A stretch of 64,000 bases of DNA from Povalibacter uvarum (GTDB taxonomy: Bacteria > Pseudomonadota > Gammaproteobacteria > Steroidobacterales > Steroidobacteraceae), in NCBI RefSeq assembly GCF_014202975.1, contig NZ_JACHHZ010000003.1, positions 124,001 through 188,000 of the forward strand. The letters run 5' to 3'. Within the stretch, counting starts at the first letter, position 1. Every line of letters begins with the position of its first letter. The notes under the pieces were generated by a model. It had not been told where the DNA came from. It saw only the letters and a list, made by a program, of their open reading frames with translations, and made no database searches. The position numbers and the translations under genes were made by a program. Of this stretch, positions 16,618-25,133 are shown in pieces.

Positions 16618-17708
16618 GCATCCGCAACGGATTCGCCGACGCCATCGGTAACACGCCGCTCATCCGTCTCAACAAGCTGAGCGAAGAGACGGGCTGCGAG
16701 ATTCTGGGCAAAGCCGAGTTCATGAACCCTGGCGGTTCCGTCAAGGACCGCGCTGCTCGCGCGATCATCGACGAAGCCGAGCGCAGCGGCCGGCTGAAGC
16801 CCGGCGGCACCGTCGTCGAAGGCACGGCCGGCAATACCGGCATCGGCCTCGCCCATGTCTGCAACACGCGCGGCTATCGCTGCATCATCGTGATGCCGGA
16901 CAACCAGTCGAACGAGAAGTACCAGATGATCGAAACGCTCGGCGCTGAAGTGCTGCGCGTGAAGACGGTGCCCTACTCGGATCCGAATCACTACCAGAAG
17001 GTCGCGGCGCGTCTCGCGGCGGAATTGCCCGATGCGATCTGGGCCAACCAGTTCGACAACACCGCGAATCGCGACGCCCACGAACAGACCACCGGCCCGG
17101 AGATCTGGCAGCAGACCGGCGGGCGCATCGATGCATTCGTGGCAGCGACCGGGACGGGCGGCACGCTCGGCGGCATTTCCCGCTTCCTGAAGAAGCAGCT
17201 GAACGATCGCGGCCGCAAAGTGAGCATCACGCTCGCCGATCCGCAAGGCAGCTCGCTGTATCACTGGCTCCGCAATGGCGAACTGAAAGCCACGGGACCA
17301 GGTTCGATCACCGAAGGCATCGGTATCGGCCGCGTCACCGCGAATCTCGAAGGCGCACCGATCGACGATGCGATCCACGTCACCGACGTCGAATGCGTAC
17401 GCACTGTGTATCGCTTGCTGCGCGATGAAGGTCTTTTCCTCGGCAGCACGAGCGGCGTCAACGTCGCTGCGGCGCTGCAGATCGCCCGTCGCCTCGGGCC
17501 AGGCCACACGATCGTGACGATCCTGTGCGACACCGGCGCGAAGTATCAGTCCCGCTTGTTCAACCGGAAGTGGCTCGCGGAGAAAGATCTGCTCGATGCC
17601 GCCGGCTTCACCCCGACTCTGGGCCAGCCCGCCGCCGGCCAGGCCCCTGTTTCAATCATGGAGATTCCCCGTGTCGTCGACGGCTACCCACAGCGACTCC
17701 GCGCTTAA
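16614..17708 (+). CDS. Cysteine synthase (O-acetylserine sulfhydrylase)
   Basis: 364 residues of the PLP-dependent cysteine synthase/cystathionine beta-synthase family. The PLP lysine is in '[16 protein letters not shown]'; the phosphate-binding loop is '[14 protein letters not shown]', and '[18 protein letters not shown]' and '[12 protein letters not shown]' complete the site. It joins sulfide with O-acetylserine to give cysteine. At 364 residues it is longer than CysK or CysM of E. coli, mostly through an extended C-terminus ('[16 protein letters not shown]'). It starts within the cysG stop (ATGA) and its last 38 bases overlap the start of the next gene, in another frame. Confidence 0.93.
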   Translation: MSIRNGFADAIGNTPLIRLNKLSEETGCEILGKAEFMNPGGSVKDRAARAIIDEAERSGRLKPGGTVVEGTAGNTGIGLAHVCNTRGYRCIIVMPDNQSNEKYQMIETLGAEVLRVKTVPYSDPNHYQKVAARLAAELPDAIWANQFDNTANRDAHEQTTGPEIWQQTGGRIDAFVAATGTGGTLGGISRFLKKQLNDRGRKVSITLADPQGSSLYHWLRNGELKATGPGSITEGIGIGRVTANLEGAPIDDAIHVTDVECVRTVYRLLRDEGLFLGSTSGVNVAAALQIARRLGPGHTIVTILCDTGAKYQSRLFNRKWLAEKDLLDAAGFTPTLGQPAAGQAPVSIMEIPRVVDGYPQRLRA

Positions 17709-18783
17709 GTTCGAGCGTCATCCGATCCACACCGACGTCGTGATCGTCGGTGCCGGCCCGTGCGGCCTGTTCCAGGTTTTCGAACTCGGCCTGCTCGGTC
17801 TCAAGGCGCATGTCGTCGATTCGTTGAAAGCACCGGGCGGACAGTGCGTCGAGCTCTATCCGGACAAACCCATCTACGACATTCCCGCCGTGCCGGTGTG
17901 CACCGGCCAGGAACTCACTGATCGCCTGCTCGAACAGATCAAGCCATTCGGCGCGGGTCTGCATCTCGGCCAGGAAGTCACGCAGGTCGAACGCCAGGAG
18001 AATGGCCGGTTCCGCGTCGTGACGAGCGCCGCAACTGTGTTCGATGCTGGTGCTGTCGTAGTTGCAGGCGGCGTGGGATCGTTCCAGCCGCGCCGGCTCG
18101 ATGTGCCGGGCGCAGCGGAGCTCGAGGGCAAGTACCTCCACTACCGCGTGAAGGATCCTCGCGCGTTCGCCGATCAGGACGTGCTGATCCTCGGCGGCGG
18201 CGACTCGGCGCTCGACTGGGCACTGACGCTCGTCGATCACGCTCGCAGCGTCGTCCTCGTGCATCGTCGTCCGGAGTTCCGTGGTGCGCCTGCATCGGTC
18301 GCGAAGCTCTACGCATTGCGCGACGAGCATCGTGCGGACGTGCTGATCGGCACCGTCAAGGAATGTACGCACGTCGACGGCGTGCTCAAGTCAGTGAGCG
18401 TGCAGGGCGGCGACAGCGTGGTTCGTCGCGTGGATGCCGACCAGGCGCTCGCCTTCTTCGGTTTGAGCCCGAAGCTTGGGCCCATCGCCGAATGGGGCCT
18501 CGATCTGCAGAAGAAGCAGATCAACGTCGACACGGAAAAATTCCAGACGAATATCCCGGGCATCTATGCCGTCGGCGACGTGAACACGTATCCCGGCAAG
18601 AAGAAGCTGATCCTGTCGGGCTTCCACGAGGGCGCGCTCGCCGCGTTCGCGATCAAGGAATATCTGGAGCCGGGCAAGAAGGTCCACCTGCAATACACGA
18701 CGACGAGCCCGCTCATGCACAAGCGTCTCGGCGTGGCCGACGAACCCGCCGCCGACGAGCGCAAGGTCGCGGGCAGCAGGTAA
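17671..18783 (+). CDS. Ferredoxin--NADP reductase, thioredoxin-reductase-like type (copy 2)
   Basis: 370 residues from GTG 17671, selected because GGAG at 17660-17663 lies seven bases upstream and because it leaves '[20 protein letters not shown]' close to the N-terminus; the frame itself is open further up to 17596. NADPH motif '[17 protein letters not shown]'. It closely resembles the protein at 4535-5593 ('[10 protein letters not shown]', '[16 protein letters not shown]'), with an extra C-terminal tail. Lacking CxxC it is a ferredoxin reductase, not a thioredoxin reductase. Being last in the cysH-cysG-cysteine synthase operon, it probably supplies reduced ferredoxin to sulfite reductase (inference). 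Confidence 0.88.
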   Translation: MSSTATHSDSALKFERHPIHTDVVIVGAGPCGLFQVFELGLLGLKAHVVDSLKAPGGQCVELYPDKPIYDIPAVPVCTGQELTDRLLEQIKPFGAGLHLGQEVTQVERQENGRFRVVTSAATVFDAGAVVVAGGVGSFQPRRLDVPGAAELEGKYLHYRVKDPRAFADQDVLILGGGDSALDWALTLVDHARSVVLVHRRPEFRGAPASVAKLYALRDEHRADVLIGTVKECTHVDGVLKSVSVQGGDSVVRRVDADQALAFFGLSPKLGPIAEWGLDLQKKQINVDTEKFQTNIPGIYAVGDVNTYPGKKKLILSGFHEGALAAFAIKEYLEPGKKVHLQYTTTSPLMHKRLGVADEPAADERKVAGSR

Positions 18784-18803
18784 GGGATCGGCAAATCATT
18801 GCG

Positions 18804-18830
18804 AGAAGGGCGGCTCCGGGCCGCCCTTCT
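18804..18830 (+). terminator. Intrinsic terminator of the cysH operon
   Basis: Stem AGAAGGGCGGC / GCCGCCCTTCT with a five-base loop, followed by TCATTCT. The T-tract is weak but the position, 20 bases after the last stop, is right. Confidence 0.75.
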
Positions 18831-18866
18831 TCATTCTGAGGGTTCAAAAGGCGGTCGGGGGCGGCG

Positions 18867-18878
18867 TAGTATCGGCCC
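18867..18878 (+). promoter_or_regulatory. -10-like hexamer at leaderless spacing before the lipoprotein gene
   Basis: TAGTAT (18867-18872) is followed by six bases and then the ATG at 18879; TTCAAA at 18843-18848 is a possible -35 with an 18-base spacer. There is no Shine-Dalgarno. Confidence 0.5.
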
Positions 18879-19232
18879 ATGCGCATTACAGCCCCTGCAC
18901 TCCGTTCGCTCATGGCCGTGTCGACGCTCGCCGTCGGCCTGACGGCCTGTCAGTCGGTGCCTGAAAAGTCCGCCTTCCCTCAATCCGACCTGAAGCTGAT
19001 TCGCTCGGCACCGCTCCAGTTGCCGGCGACGTGCACGGCGACCAGCAGCGTCGTCGTCGACTTCACGGTGCTTGAAAGCGGACAGACAGACAACATCCGG
19101 CCCGCCGAGGGGCCCGAGTGTCTGCAACAGGCGCTGACGGCCTGGGTCGCGTCGTTCCGTTATGCGCCGGTGACGGCTGAAACTCCTGCGAGCGTCGAGT
19201 GGCTGCTCGTCGAGGCCAGGAAGGGTTCCTAG
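18879..19232 (+). CDS. Small lipoprotein with TonB-C-terminal-like domain
   Basis: 117 residues. Residues 1-24 are a lipoprotein signal ending in the lipobox 'LTAC' with Cys24 as lipidation site. The rest ('VVVDFTVLESGQTDNIRPAE', 'LQQALTAWVASFRYAPV') follows the pattern of the TonB C-terminal fold (strand, 'G.. .ir', helix, 'wRf.PA'). Two further cysteines may form a disulfide. It would sit on the periplasmic face of a membrane. The gene stands alone between the cys operon terminator and a repeat. Function unknown; it cannot work as a standard TonB because the N-terminal anchor and proline region are absent. Confidence 0.75.
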   Translation: MRITAPALRSLMAVSTLAVGLTACQSVPEKSAFPQSDLKLIRSAPLQLPATCTATSSVVVDFTVLESGQTDNIRPAEGPECLQQALTAWVASFRYAPVTAETPASVEWLLVEARKGS

Positions 19233-19255
19233 TGTCTCTGCGAAGGCGTTTACTC

Positions 19256-19324
19256 GTCACTCCCGCGTACGCGGGAGTCCATGTCTCTTGAGCAAAGATG
19301 GATCCCCGCCTGCGCGGGGATGAC
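19256..19324. repeat. Family A palindromic repeat, two-hairpin form
   Basis: GTCACTCCCGCGTACGCGGG arm and a second hairpin GGATCCCCGC-N-GCGGGGATGAC, in the short gap between the lipoprotein gene and the next hydrolase gene. Confidence 0.9.
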
Positions 19325-19347
19325 GCCCCCCAACAAGTCGCCCGCGC

Positions 19348-20712
19348 ATGCGCAAGAAAACCCTCTGGTCGATAGTGGCGTTGATGATCATCGGCGGTGT
19401 AGTCGCCTGGGTCACGACTCGTCCCGAGCCCGCGGATACACGCTACAGCGGCGCTTACTCTCTCGATGACGGTTCCTTCGTCTTCATCGCGCCCCGCGAT
19501 GGCGGCGTGCTGCGCTATCGAACGATGTCTGGTGAAAGCGGAGCGCTCTGGCCCACGGGCGTGAATCTCTTCGAAGGCGGGCGCGGCTGGGCCGAACGCG
19601 AACCGCCGTATAACAAGTTCACGTTCGAAATGGATGCCCAGGATCATCCGGTAGCGTTGCTCTGGGAGCAGACGGGCCTCGAGCCCCGGCGCGCACCGAT
19701 CGTGAAGCTTCCGGAGCAGATCGTCGAGTTCACGAGCGGCGAGCTCACGCTGCGCGGAAAGCTCGTCACGCCTGCCGCGCAGTGTCCGTGTCCCTCAGTC
19801 GTCGTCGTTCACGGCTCCGAGGACTACAGTGCTGTCGACTTCTACGCCGAGCCGTACATCTACGCCGCGAACGGTTTCGCTTCACTCGTGTTCGACAAGC
19901 GCGGCACGGGCGAATCGGAAGGCGAGTACTCGCAGAACTTCCGTGTGCTCGCAGGCGATGTGCTCGCTGCGGTGAAATGGCTTCGCGACCAGCCGGGCAT
20001 CGACGGCGGACGCGTTCATCTCGCGGGATTCAGCCAGGGTGGCTGGATCGCCCCGCTCGCCGCTGCACGCGACGCGCACATTCGCAGCGTGCTGATCGGA
20101 TACGGGCCCATGGTGCCGGTGACCGGCGAAGATCGCTGGGGGTACGTGTACGCCCTGCAGCAGAAGGGTTTCGGTGCCGACGCGATCGCCGAGGTCGACA
20201 AGATCGATGCGGTCGTCTCCGACATCTACGACCGTGGACAGAATCGCTGGAGCGAGCTCGGCCGGATGCTCGATGAAGCGCGTGACCGGCCCTGGTACGA
20301 CGTGGTCAAGGGCAGCGATTCGCAGATCGGATTCCTCACCGAGACGAAGATGCCGCTGTGGTTCGTGCGATTGCACTTCTGGTGGAAGTTCGGCCGGCTC
20401 GAGACGCCATTCATCGACCGTCTCTACGACCCGGTGCCGACGCTCGCTGCCCTGGAATCACCGAGCTTCTGGATCTTCGGCGGTGCCGATTCGAGTATGC
20501 CGACCGAATGGACGATCGAGGAACTGCAGAAGCTGCAGCGACGCGGCAAGCCGGTCGACTACCTGATCTATCCCGACGCCGATCACGGCATCCTGAGATT
20601 CGAAACCGACAAAGACGGCCATCGCCGCGTGATCGGCTACGAGCCCGACTACTTCAAGATGCAGATCGACTGGCTGCGCCGGCACAGCGATCCGGCGACG
20701 CCGTCGTCGTAG
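19348..20712 (+). CDS. Membrane-anchored alpha/beta hydrolase (acyl-transferase/peptidase-like)
   Basis: 454 residues. An N-terminal membrane segment ('TLWSIVALMIIGGVVAWVT') is followed by a domain of about 110 residues of unclear fold, then a hydrolase domain: 'VVVHGSEDYSAVD', 'LVFDKRGTGESEGEYSQNF', nucleophile Ser in 'LAGFSQGGWIAPLAA', late Asp in 'IFGGADSSMPTEW' and His in 'YPDADHGILRF'. The family includes dienelactone-hydrolase-like and BAAT-like esterases. The catalytic part is predicted to be periplasmic. The substrate is unknown. Its start is very close to the preceding repeat. Confidence 0.82.
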   Translation: MRKKTLWSIVALMIIGGVVAWVTTRPEPADTRYSGAYSLDDGSFVFIAPRDGGVLRYRTMSGESGALWPTGVNLFEGGRGWAEREPPYNKFTFEMDAQDHPVALLWEQTGLEPRRAPIVKLPEQIVEFTSGELTLRGKLVTPAAQCPCPSVVVVHGSEDYSAVDFYAEPYIYAANGFASLVFDKRGTGESEGEYSQNFRVLAGDVLAAVKWLRDQPGIDGGRVHLAGFSQGGWIAPLAAARDAHIRSVLIGYGPMVPVTGEDRWGYVYALQQKGFGADAIAEVDKIDAVVSDIYDRGQNRWSELGRMLDEARDRPWYDVVKGSDSQIGFLTETKMPLWFVRLHFWWKFGRLETPFIDRLYDPVPTLAALESPSFWIFGGADSSMPTEWTIEELQKLQRRGKPVDYLIYPDADHGILRFETDKDGHRRVIGYEPDYFKMQIDWLRRHSDPATPSS

Positions 20713-20721
20713 CGTGTCACT

Positions 20722-20748
20722 GTCATTCCCGCGAAAGCGGGAATCCAT
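20722..20748. repeat. Family A palindromic repeat, single hairpin
   Basis: GTCATTCCCGCGAAAGCGGG and AATCC, nine bases after the hydrolase stop, directly followed by family B repeats. Confidence 0.85.
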
Positions 20749-20753
20749 CCGGC

Positions 20754-20854
20754 TGTGGGTCCGGCTTTAGCCGGACGTTACGCCGGTAGGCGCTGGCCGG
20801 ACGCAGTCCGGCCGGAGTGCTTCGCATGACGTCCGACTAAAGTCGGACCCACAC
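20754..20854. repeat. Family B palindromic repeat cluster
   Basis: TGTGGGTCCGGCTTTAGCCG opens the block and its inverted partner GTCCGACTAAAGTCGGACCC ends it; a third palindrome GGCCGGACGCAGTCCGGCC lies between. Transcribed from either side the block could fold into a cruciform-like structure and act as a bidirectional terminator between the convergent hydrolase and deacetylase genes. Another copy is at 26452. Confidence 0.85.
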
Positions 20855-20859
20855 CCGCA

Positions 20860-21786
20860 TCACATGCAGATCGCCGCCAGCTCCTTGCGCGCCTTCGGCG
20901 GAATGCGCGGGTACTGAAGCTTCTTCGCATCCATATGCTGCTCGAGCAGCGTGCCGGTGTTGGTCGAAACGTAATCCGGATCACTGCGGTAAGCCGCGTC
21001 GCTCTGCGCCTCTTCGAGCGTCGCGGGTTCAAAGCCTTTTGCACGCAGCAGATCGAACAGCGAAGGCAGGATCTCCGGGCTGAACGCGCCGAGATGCAAC
21101 AGCAGCACGTGGCTGATCTCGCGCCCGAACACGATCCTCGCCATCTCACGGTTCGCATCCAGGTACGCCGATGCCGTTTCGATGTAGCTCGATCGCAGCC
21201 ACGCAACCGCCTTGTCGTCCTTCTTGTCGACGCAGCGTGCGTAAGCGCTGTTCCACAGGTAGTCCTCGTAGTCGAGCGTCGTCTGCGCGATCGTGTAGTT
21301 GCGTCGCTGGAGGTAGTCGCGCACGGCACGACGCTTCTCGGTCGTGTCGCCCTCATGCAGGTACGGGTAGCGAAACCAGCGCCACTGCGTATCCGCAGCG
21401 AGCAGTAGCAGGGCAGGTTCGTTCTGATCGATCTCGCGCTGGAAAGCCTCGGGGGAATTCGTCGTCAGATCGATATGGCCGTACGTGTGATTTCCAACGC
21501 GCTGCCCGCCGGCCATCCAGAGTTGCAGCGCCTCCGCACCCGCAGGATTGCCCTCGAGCTTCCTTGCGTTGATGAAGCCGACCATCGGCGGCAGCCCGCG
21601 CTCCGCGAAGATCGGCAGAACGCGACGAACGATGTCTGCCTCCGTGACGCCCGCCGGCAACGATCCGTTCACCGGCAGATCATCGAAGGTGATCGCCACC
21701 TTCTCCGCATCTGCCAAGTGGGGAAGCAACGCGAGCAGCGCCAGCACTGCGCGGCTCGCGTGGCGCAAGGAACCGAACGCCCTCAT
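20860..21786 (-). CDS. Polysaccharide deacetylase family protein (NodB-like), exported
   Basis: 308 residues from the ATG at 21786, which overlaps the stop of the upstream VOC gene by four bases (ATGA); an ATG 24 bases earlier is possible. A signal peptide (ends 'LADA') leads into the NodB domain: 'VAITFDDLPVNG' with the catalytic/metal Asp pair, the metal His pair in 'GNHTYGHIDLT', and 'WRWFRYPYLHEGD'. It is expected to remove N- or O-acetyl groups from an extracellular polysaccharide or peptidoglycan. Second gene of a minus-strand pair with VOC. It converges on the hydrolase with repeats in the gap. Confidence 0.88.
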   Translation of the reverse strand: MRAFGSLRHASRAVLALLALLPHLADAEKVAITFDDLPVNGSLPAGVTEADIVRRVLPIFAERGLPPMVGFINARKLEGNPAGAEALQLWMAGGQRVGNHTYGHIDLTTNSPEAFQREIDQNEPALLLLAADTQWRWFRYPYLHEGDTTEKRRAVRDYLQRRNYTIAQTTLDYEDYLWNSAYARCVDKKDDKAVAWLRSSYIETASAYLDANREMARIVFGREISHVLLLHLGAFSPEILPSLFDLLRAKGFEPATLEEAQSDAAYRSDPDYVSTNTGTLLEQHMDAKKLQYPRIPPKARKELAAICM

Positions 21787-22160
21787 TCCTTGACCATGCA
21801 GAAGACGCACAGCTTGTTGCCGTCGAGATCGCGGAAGTAGGCGCCGTAGAAACCGCCGCCACGCGAACCGGGTTTGCCTTCATCAGCGCCACCGAGTTCG
21901 AGCGCCTTGGCGTGGAACTGATCCACGACCGCAGGTCCATCGACGCTCAGAGCCACCATCGTGCCGTTGCCCGATGATGCAGCTTTGTCGTCGTAAGGTT
22001 TGATGACGCCGAGACGCGGGCGGCCGGGCTTCGGCGATGCCCACAGCACCATGCGATCGGTGCTGAATGCACGCTTCGCTTCGATGACGCCGAGCAACTG
22101 GTCGTAAAAGCCCGTGGCGCGCTGGAAATCGTTGGTGCCGAGCGTGACGTAGCCGATCAT
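21783..22160 (-). CDS. VOC family (glyoxalase-like) protein
   Basis: 125 residues from the ATG at 22160, preceded by GGGGGA. A single vicinal-oxygen-chelate domain: 'MIGYVTLGTNDFQRATGFYD' at the start and 'GAYFRDLDGNKLCVFC' at the end, the usual beta-alpha-beta-beta-beta module with Glu/His metal ligand positions partly replaced. Members range from dioxygenases to antibiotic-binding proteins, so the function stays open. The longer open frame up to 22358 is not supported by any start signal. Confidence 0.85.
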   Translation of the reverse strand: MIGYVTLGTNDFQRATGFYDQLLGVIEAKRAFSTDRMVLWASPKPGRPRLGVIKPYDDKAASSGNGTMVALSVDGPAVVDQFHAKALELGGADEGKPGSRGGGFYGAYFRDLDGNKLCVFCMVKE

Positions 22161-22240
22161 GACTGTCCCCCTCAATGAAATGATGGTCGGAAAGGGCGTC
22201 ATTGTAGCCGGGAAACGCCCGGCGCCAGGCGGTGGAACGA

Positions 22241-22597
22241 CTACTGCCGCAGAATCTTCTCCATCGCCTTTCCCTTCGCGAGCTCGTCGATCAGTTTGTC
22301 CAGATAGCGGACCTTCTGCATCAGCGGATCGTCGATCTCTTCCACGCGAATGCCGCACACCACGCCCTTGATGAGGGAGGTGTTCGGATTCATCGCGGGC
22401 GCCTGCGCGAAGAAGGTCTCGATGTCGTTTTCCTTGTCGAGCTGCTTCTGCAGGCCCGCCTGCGTATAGCCGGTCAGCCAGCGGATGATTTCGTCGACTT
22501 CATCCTTCGTCCGGCTCTTGCGCTCCGCCTTCTGGACGTACATCGGATAAACCTTGGAGAACTTCATCGCGAAGATACGGTGTCCGGACATCGTCAT
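22241..22597 (-). CDS. DUF2200 family protein
   Basis: 118 residues. The whole chain matches the DUF2200 pattern: '[20 protein letters not shown]', '[18 protein letters not shown]', '[20 protein letters not shown]', '[19 protein letters not shown]'. Cytoplasmic, no known activity. It lies between the NTF2-like gene (17 bases upstream) and the VOC gene (80 bases downstream) on the same strand, so the three may be co-transcribed. Confidence 0.85.
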   Translation of the reverse strand: MTMSGHRIFAMKFSKVYPMYVQKAERKSRTKDEVDEIIRWLTGYTQAGLQKQLDKENDIETFFAQAPAMNPNTSLIKGVVCGIRVEEIDDPLMQKVRYLDKLIDELAKGKAMEKILRQ

Positions 22598-22614
22598 TCC
22601 TCCACGCGCGGCGC

Positions 22615-23013
22615 TCAGGTCCAGTACTCATCGACCAGCCGCTGGTCTTCATCGTAGATCCAGCACTCCGCCAGCTTGCCGTCCCGCACGCGGTACTTGA
22701 GCAGTCTCTCGATCTCGACGGACGACCCGTTGCGCTCGAATCGTTCGACGGCGATGACCAGGCCGAAGTGGTTTCCCGCAAGAACGTCCCTGATGGACAC
22801 GAGTCGCCGATTGGTCTTCTCGCGCACCTGCTTCAGGACCGCCAGGCAGGCTGTTTTGCCTCGATGAATGCCCGCGAGCGGGCTGCGGCCAAAGTAGTGG
22901 AACACCACGTCGTCGTGATAGCTCGCGACGATGCCTTGGAGGTCGTTCGCGGCCCAGGCATCGGCGTAGCGTTGGACGACGGAGTAGATGTCGTTGTCGG
23001 GATTCGAAGTCAT
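22615..23013 (-). CDS. NTF2-like (SnoaL/ketosteroid-isomerase-type) protein
   Basis: 132 residues from the ATG at 23013. The cone-shaped NTF2 fold is indicated by '[20 protein letters not shown]', '[20 protein letters not shown]' and '[20 protein letters not shown]'. Such proteins bind small hydrophobic ligands or act as isomerases or hydratases; this one cannot be assigned further. The open frame continues upstream to 23229 without a credible start. It heads the minus-strand group NTF2-DUF2200-VOC-deacetylase and is divergent from phoX. Confidence 0.82.
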   Translation of the reverse strand: MTSNPDNDIYSVVQRYADAWAANDLQGIVASYHDDVVFHYFGRSPLAGIHRGKTACLAVLKQVREKTNRRLVSIRDVLAGNHFGLVIAVERFERNGSSVEIERLLKYRVRDGKLAECWIYDEDQRLVDEYWT

Positions 23014-23129
23014 CGGCTCTCCGTTTGGGCGCTCATTCTTCTCTCGCCAACATAAGCCTTGCCGCGGCCAGGTGGCAACGGTTGGCGACAACAGGCTACC
23101 CTGCGCGGGCGTTTTCCAGGCGACGATCC

Positions 23130-25133
23130 ATGGCAGATTCATTCCAGGACCTTCTCGAGCAGCGTCTTTCCCGTCGGCAGGTATTGAATGGCGCAGCAGC
23201 ACTGATCCCGCTTGCCGCGGCGCCAGCACTCTTCACGAGCGACCCAGTCGCCGCAGCCACGCGCAATACACTGAGATTCGCGGCGATCGATCGCTCCCGC
23301 GACGATGTCGTGCTTCCTGACGGCTACACGTACGACCTGGTCGCGCGCTGGGGCGATAGCCTCTTCACGGGCACGCCTGATATCGACATGGCGATGCTCG
23401 CTGAAGGTGGTCTCCTGAAGTCCGGTATCGCCGAGCAGCAGACGCGGCAGTTCGGCCAGAACTGCGATGCGATTCGCTACTTCCCGCTCGATTCGCGCGG
23501 CAAGCGCGGTCTGCTGTGCGTGAACCACGAGTACACATCCGACGAATTGATGTTCGCGAGTCATGACGGCTTCGATGCAAAGAAGGGTGCGATCCGCGGC
23601 TACATCGAGAAGCATCCGCAGGTCGTTCCGGTGACGCAGGCGGCGCAGGGGGTTTCGGTCATCGAGATCGCCCTGGGGCGCGACGGCTGGCGGCTCGTGA
23701 AGGACTCGCGTTTCAATCGCCGCATCACTGCGCACACGCCGGCCGAGATTCGCGGTCCCGCGCGTGGCACTTCACTCGTGCGGACGAAAGGAGACCCGAC
23801 GGGAACGCGCGTCTTCGGAACATTCGCGGGTTGCGCGGGCGGCGAGACTCCCTGGGGCACGTATCTCAGCGCCGAAGAAAACATCCAGGACTACTTCGGC
23901 AACCTCCGTCGATTGAAGGAGATGCCGGACGTCGATCCATTCGTCATCGACGCGCATCGACGCTTCCGCATGCGACAGGAGTCGGCTTACGGGTGGGACG
24001 TCACTGACCCACGCTTCGATCTGGTGAACGAGCCTTGCGAGCCGTTCCGCTTCGGCTGGATCGTGGAGATCGATCCGCGTGATCCGCAGCGTCCGCCCGT
24101 GAAGCGCACCGCGCTCGGTCGGTTCGCACACGAAGGGGCGGGTACGGTCGTTGCGAAGAGCGGGCACGTCGCCGTCTACATGGGCGATGACGACAAGTTC
24201 GAGCACATCTACAAGTTCGTGACGTCAGGTCGTTTCGACAAGGACGATCTCGCGGCGAATCGTGACCTGCTCGATGCGGGCGCGCTGTACGTCGCGCGAT
24301 TCGACGCGGATGGAACCGGTCGCTGGCTGCCGATGGTGTTCGACTCCAGGGGACCGCTGAATGAACGCGCCGGGTTTCGGCATCAGGGCGATGTGGTGAT
24401 CAAGGCGCGGGCCGCCGCGACGGTGCTCGGCGCGACGCCGATGGATCGCCCCGAGGACATGGAGGTGAACCCGGTCACCGGCCGCATCTACGTCTCGTGC
24501 ACCAACAACGCGGAGCGCACCGCGCTGCCGGTGACGAAGATGTACGCGGGTCGCGAGGTCGAGGCCGGTCCCGACGCCGCCAATCCACGCGGCAAGAATC
24601 CATGGGGCCACATCATCGAGATTCACGAGAACGACGACGATCACACATCGCTCGAGTTTCGATGGGAGGTCTTCATTCTCGCGGGTGATCCGCGCGGCAA
24701 GCTCATCACCGACATCAAGGACGTCCGGCCCGGCATCGACCGCAACAGCGCGTACTTCGCCGGCTATGCGAATGCCGCTGACCTGAGTCCCATCGGATCG
24801 CCCGACAACCTCGGCTTCGACCCCGATGGCAATCTCTGGGTCGTCACGGATGGCCCGCAGCCCCGGAACGACAACAACGGATGCTGGGTCTGCCCGACGA
24901 CTGGCCCGGATCGCGGGCGTCTGCGCCAGTTCATGAGCGGTCCGATCGGCGCCGAGATCTGCGGCTGCCAGTTCACGCCTGACGGCGAAACGTTCTTCCT
25001 CAGCATCCAGCATCCCGGCGAAGGCGGCAGCGTACTGAAGCCGAGGAGCCACTGGCCCGATGGTCCGGGCACGCAGCCGAGGTCGTCGGTGATCGCGGTG
25101 AGGAAGAAGGGCGGCGGCAGGGTCGGGACGTGA
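23130..25133 (+). CDS. PhoX-family alkaline phosphatase (DUF839), Tat-exported
   Basis: 667 residues from ATG 23130. The N-terminus carries a twin-arginine signal ('LSRRQVLNGAAALIPLAAAP'). Family features: 'GKRGLLCVNHEYTSDELMF', 'GCAGGETPWGTYLSAEENIQ', 'RFAHEGAGTVVAKSGHVAVY', 'MDRPEDMEVNPVTGRIYVSC', 'NLWVVTDGPQ'. PhoX enzymes are periplasmic Ca/Fe-dependent phosphomonoesterases that need Tat export of the folded, metal-loaded protein. It may serve phosphate scavenging, perhaps including inositol phosphates given the inositol genes further right (speculative). No Shine-Dalgarno; TACCCT at 23096 may be a -10, giving a leader of about 20 bases. Convergent with the DUF3187 gene without spacer. 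Confidence 0.9.
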   Translation: MADSFQDLLEQRLSRRQVLNGAAALIPLAAAPALFTSDPVAAATRNTLRFAAIDRSRDDVVLPDGYTYDLVARWGDSLFTGTPDIDMAMLAEGGLLKSGIAEQQTRQFGQNCDAIRYFPLDSRGKRGLLCVNHEYTSDELMFASHDGFDAKKGAIRGYIEKHPQVVPVTQAAQGVSVIEIALGRDGWRLVKDSRFNRRITAHTPAEIRGPARGTSLVRTKGDPTGTRVFGTFAGCAGGETPWGTYLSAEENIQDYFGNLRRLKEMPDVDPFVIDAHRRFRMRQESAYGWDVTDPRFDLVNEPCEPFRFGWIVEIDPRDPQRPPVKRTALGRFAHEGAGTVVAKSGHVAVYMGDDDKFEHIYKFVTSGRFDKDDLAANRDLLDAGALYVARFDADGTGRWLPMVFDSRGPLNERAGFRHQGDVVIKARAAATVLGATPMDRPEDMEVNPVTGRIYVSCTNNAERTALPVTKMYAGREVEAGPDAANPRGKNPWGHIIEIHENDDDHTSLEFRWEVFILAGDPRGKLITDIKDVRPGIDRNSAYFAGYANAADLSPIGSPDNLGFDPDGNLWVVTDGPQPRNDNNGCWVCPTTGPDRGRLRQFMSGPIGAEICGCQFTPDGETFFLSIQHPGEGGSVLKPRSHWPDGPGTQPRSSVIAVRKKGGGRVGT

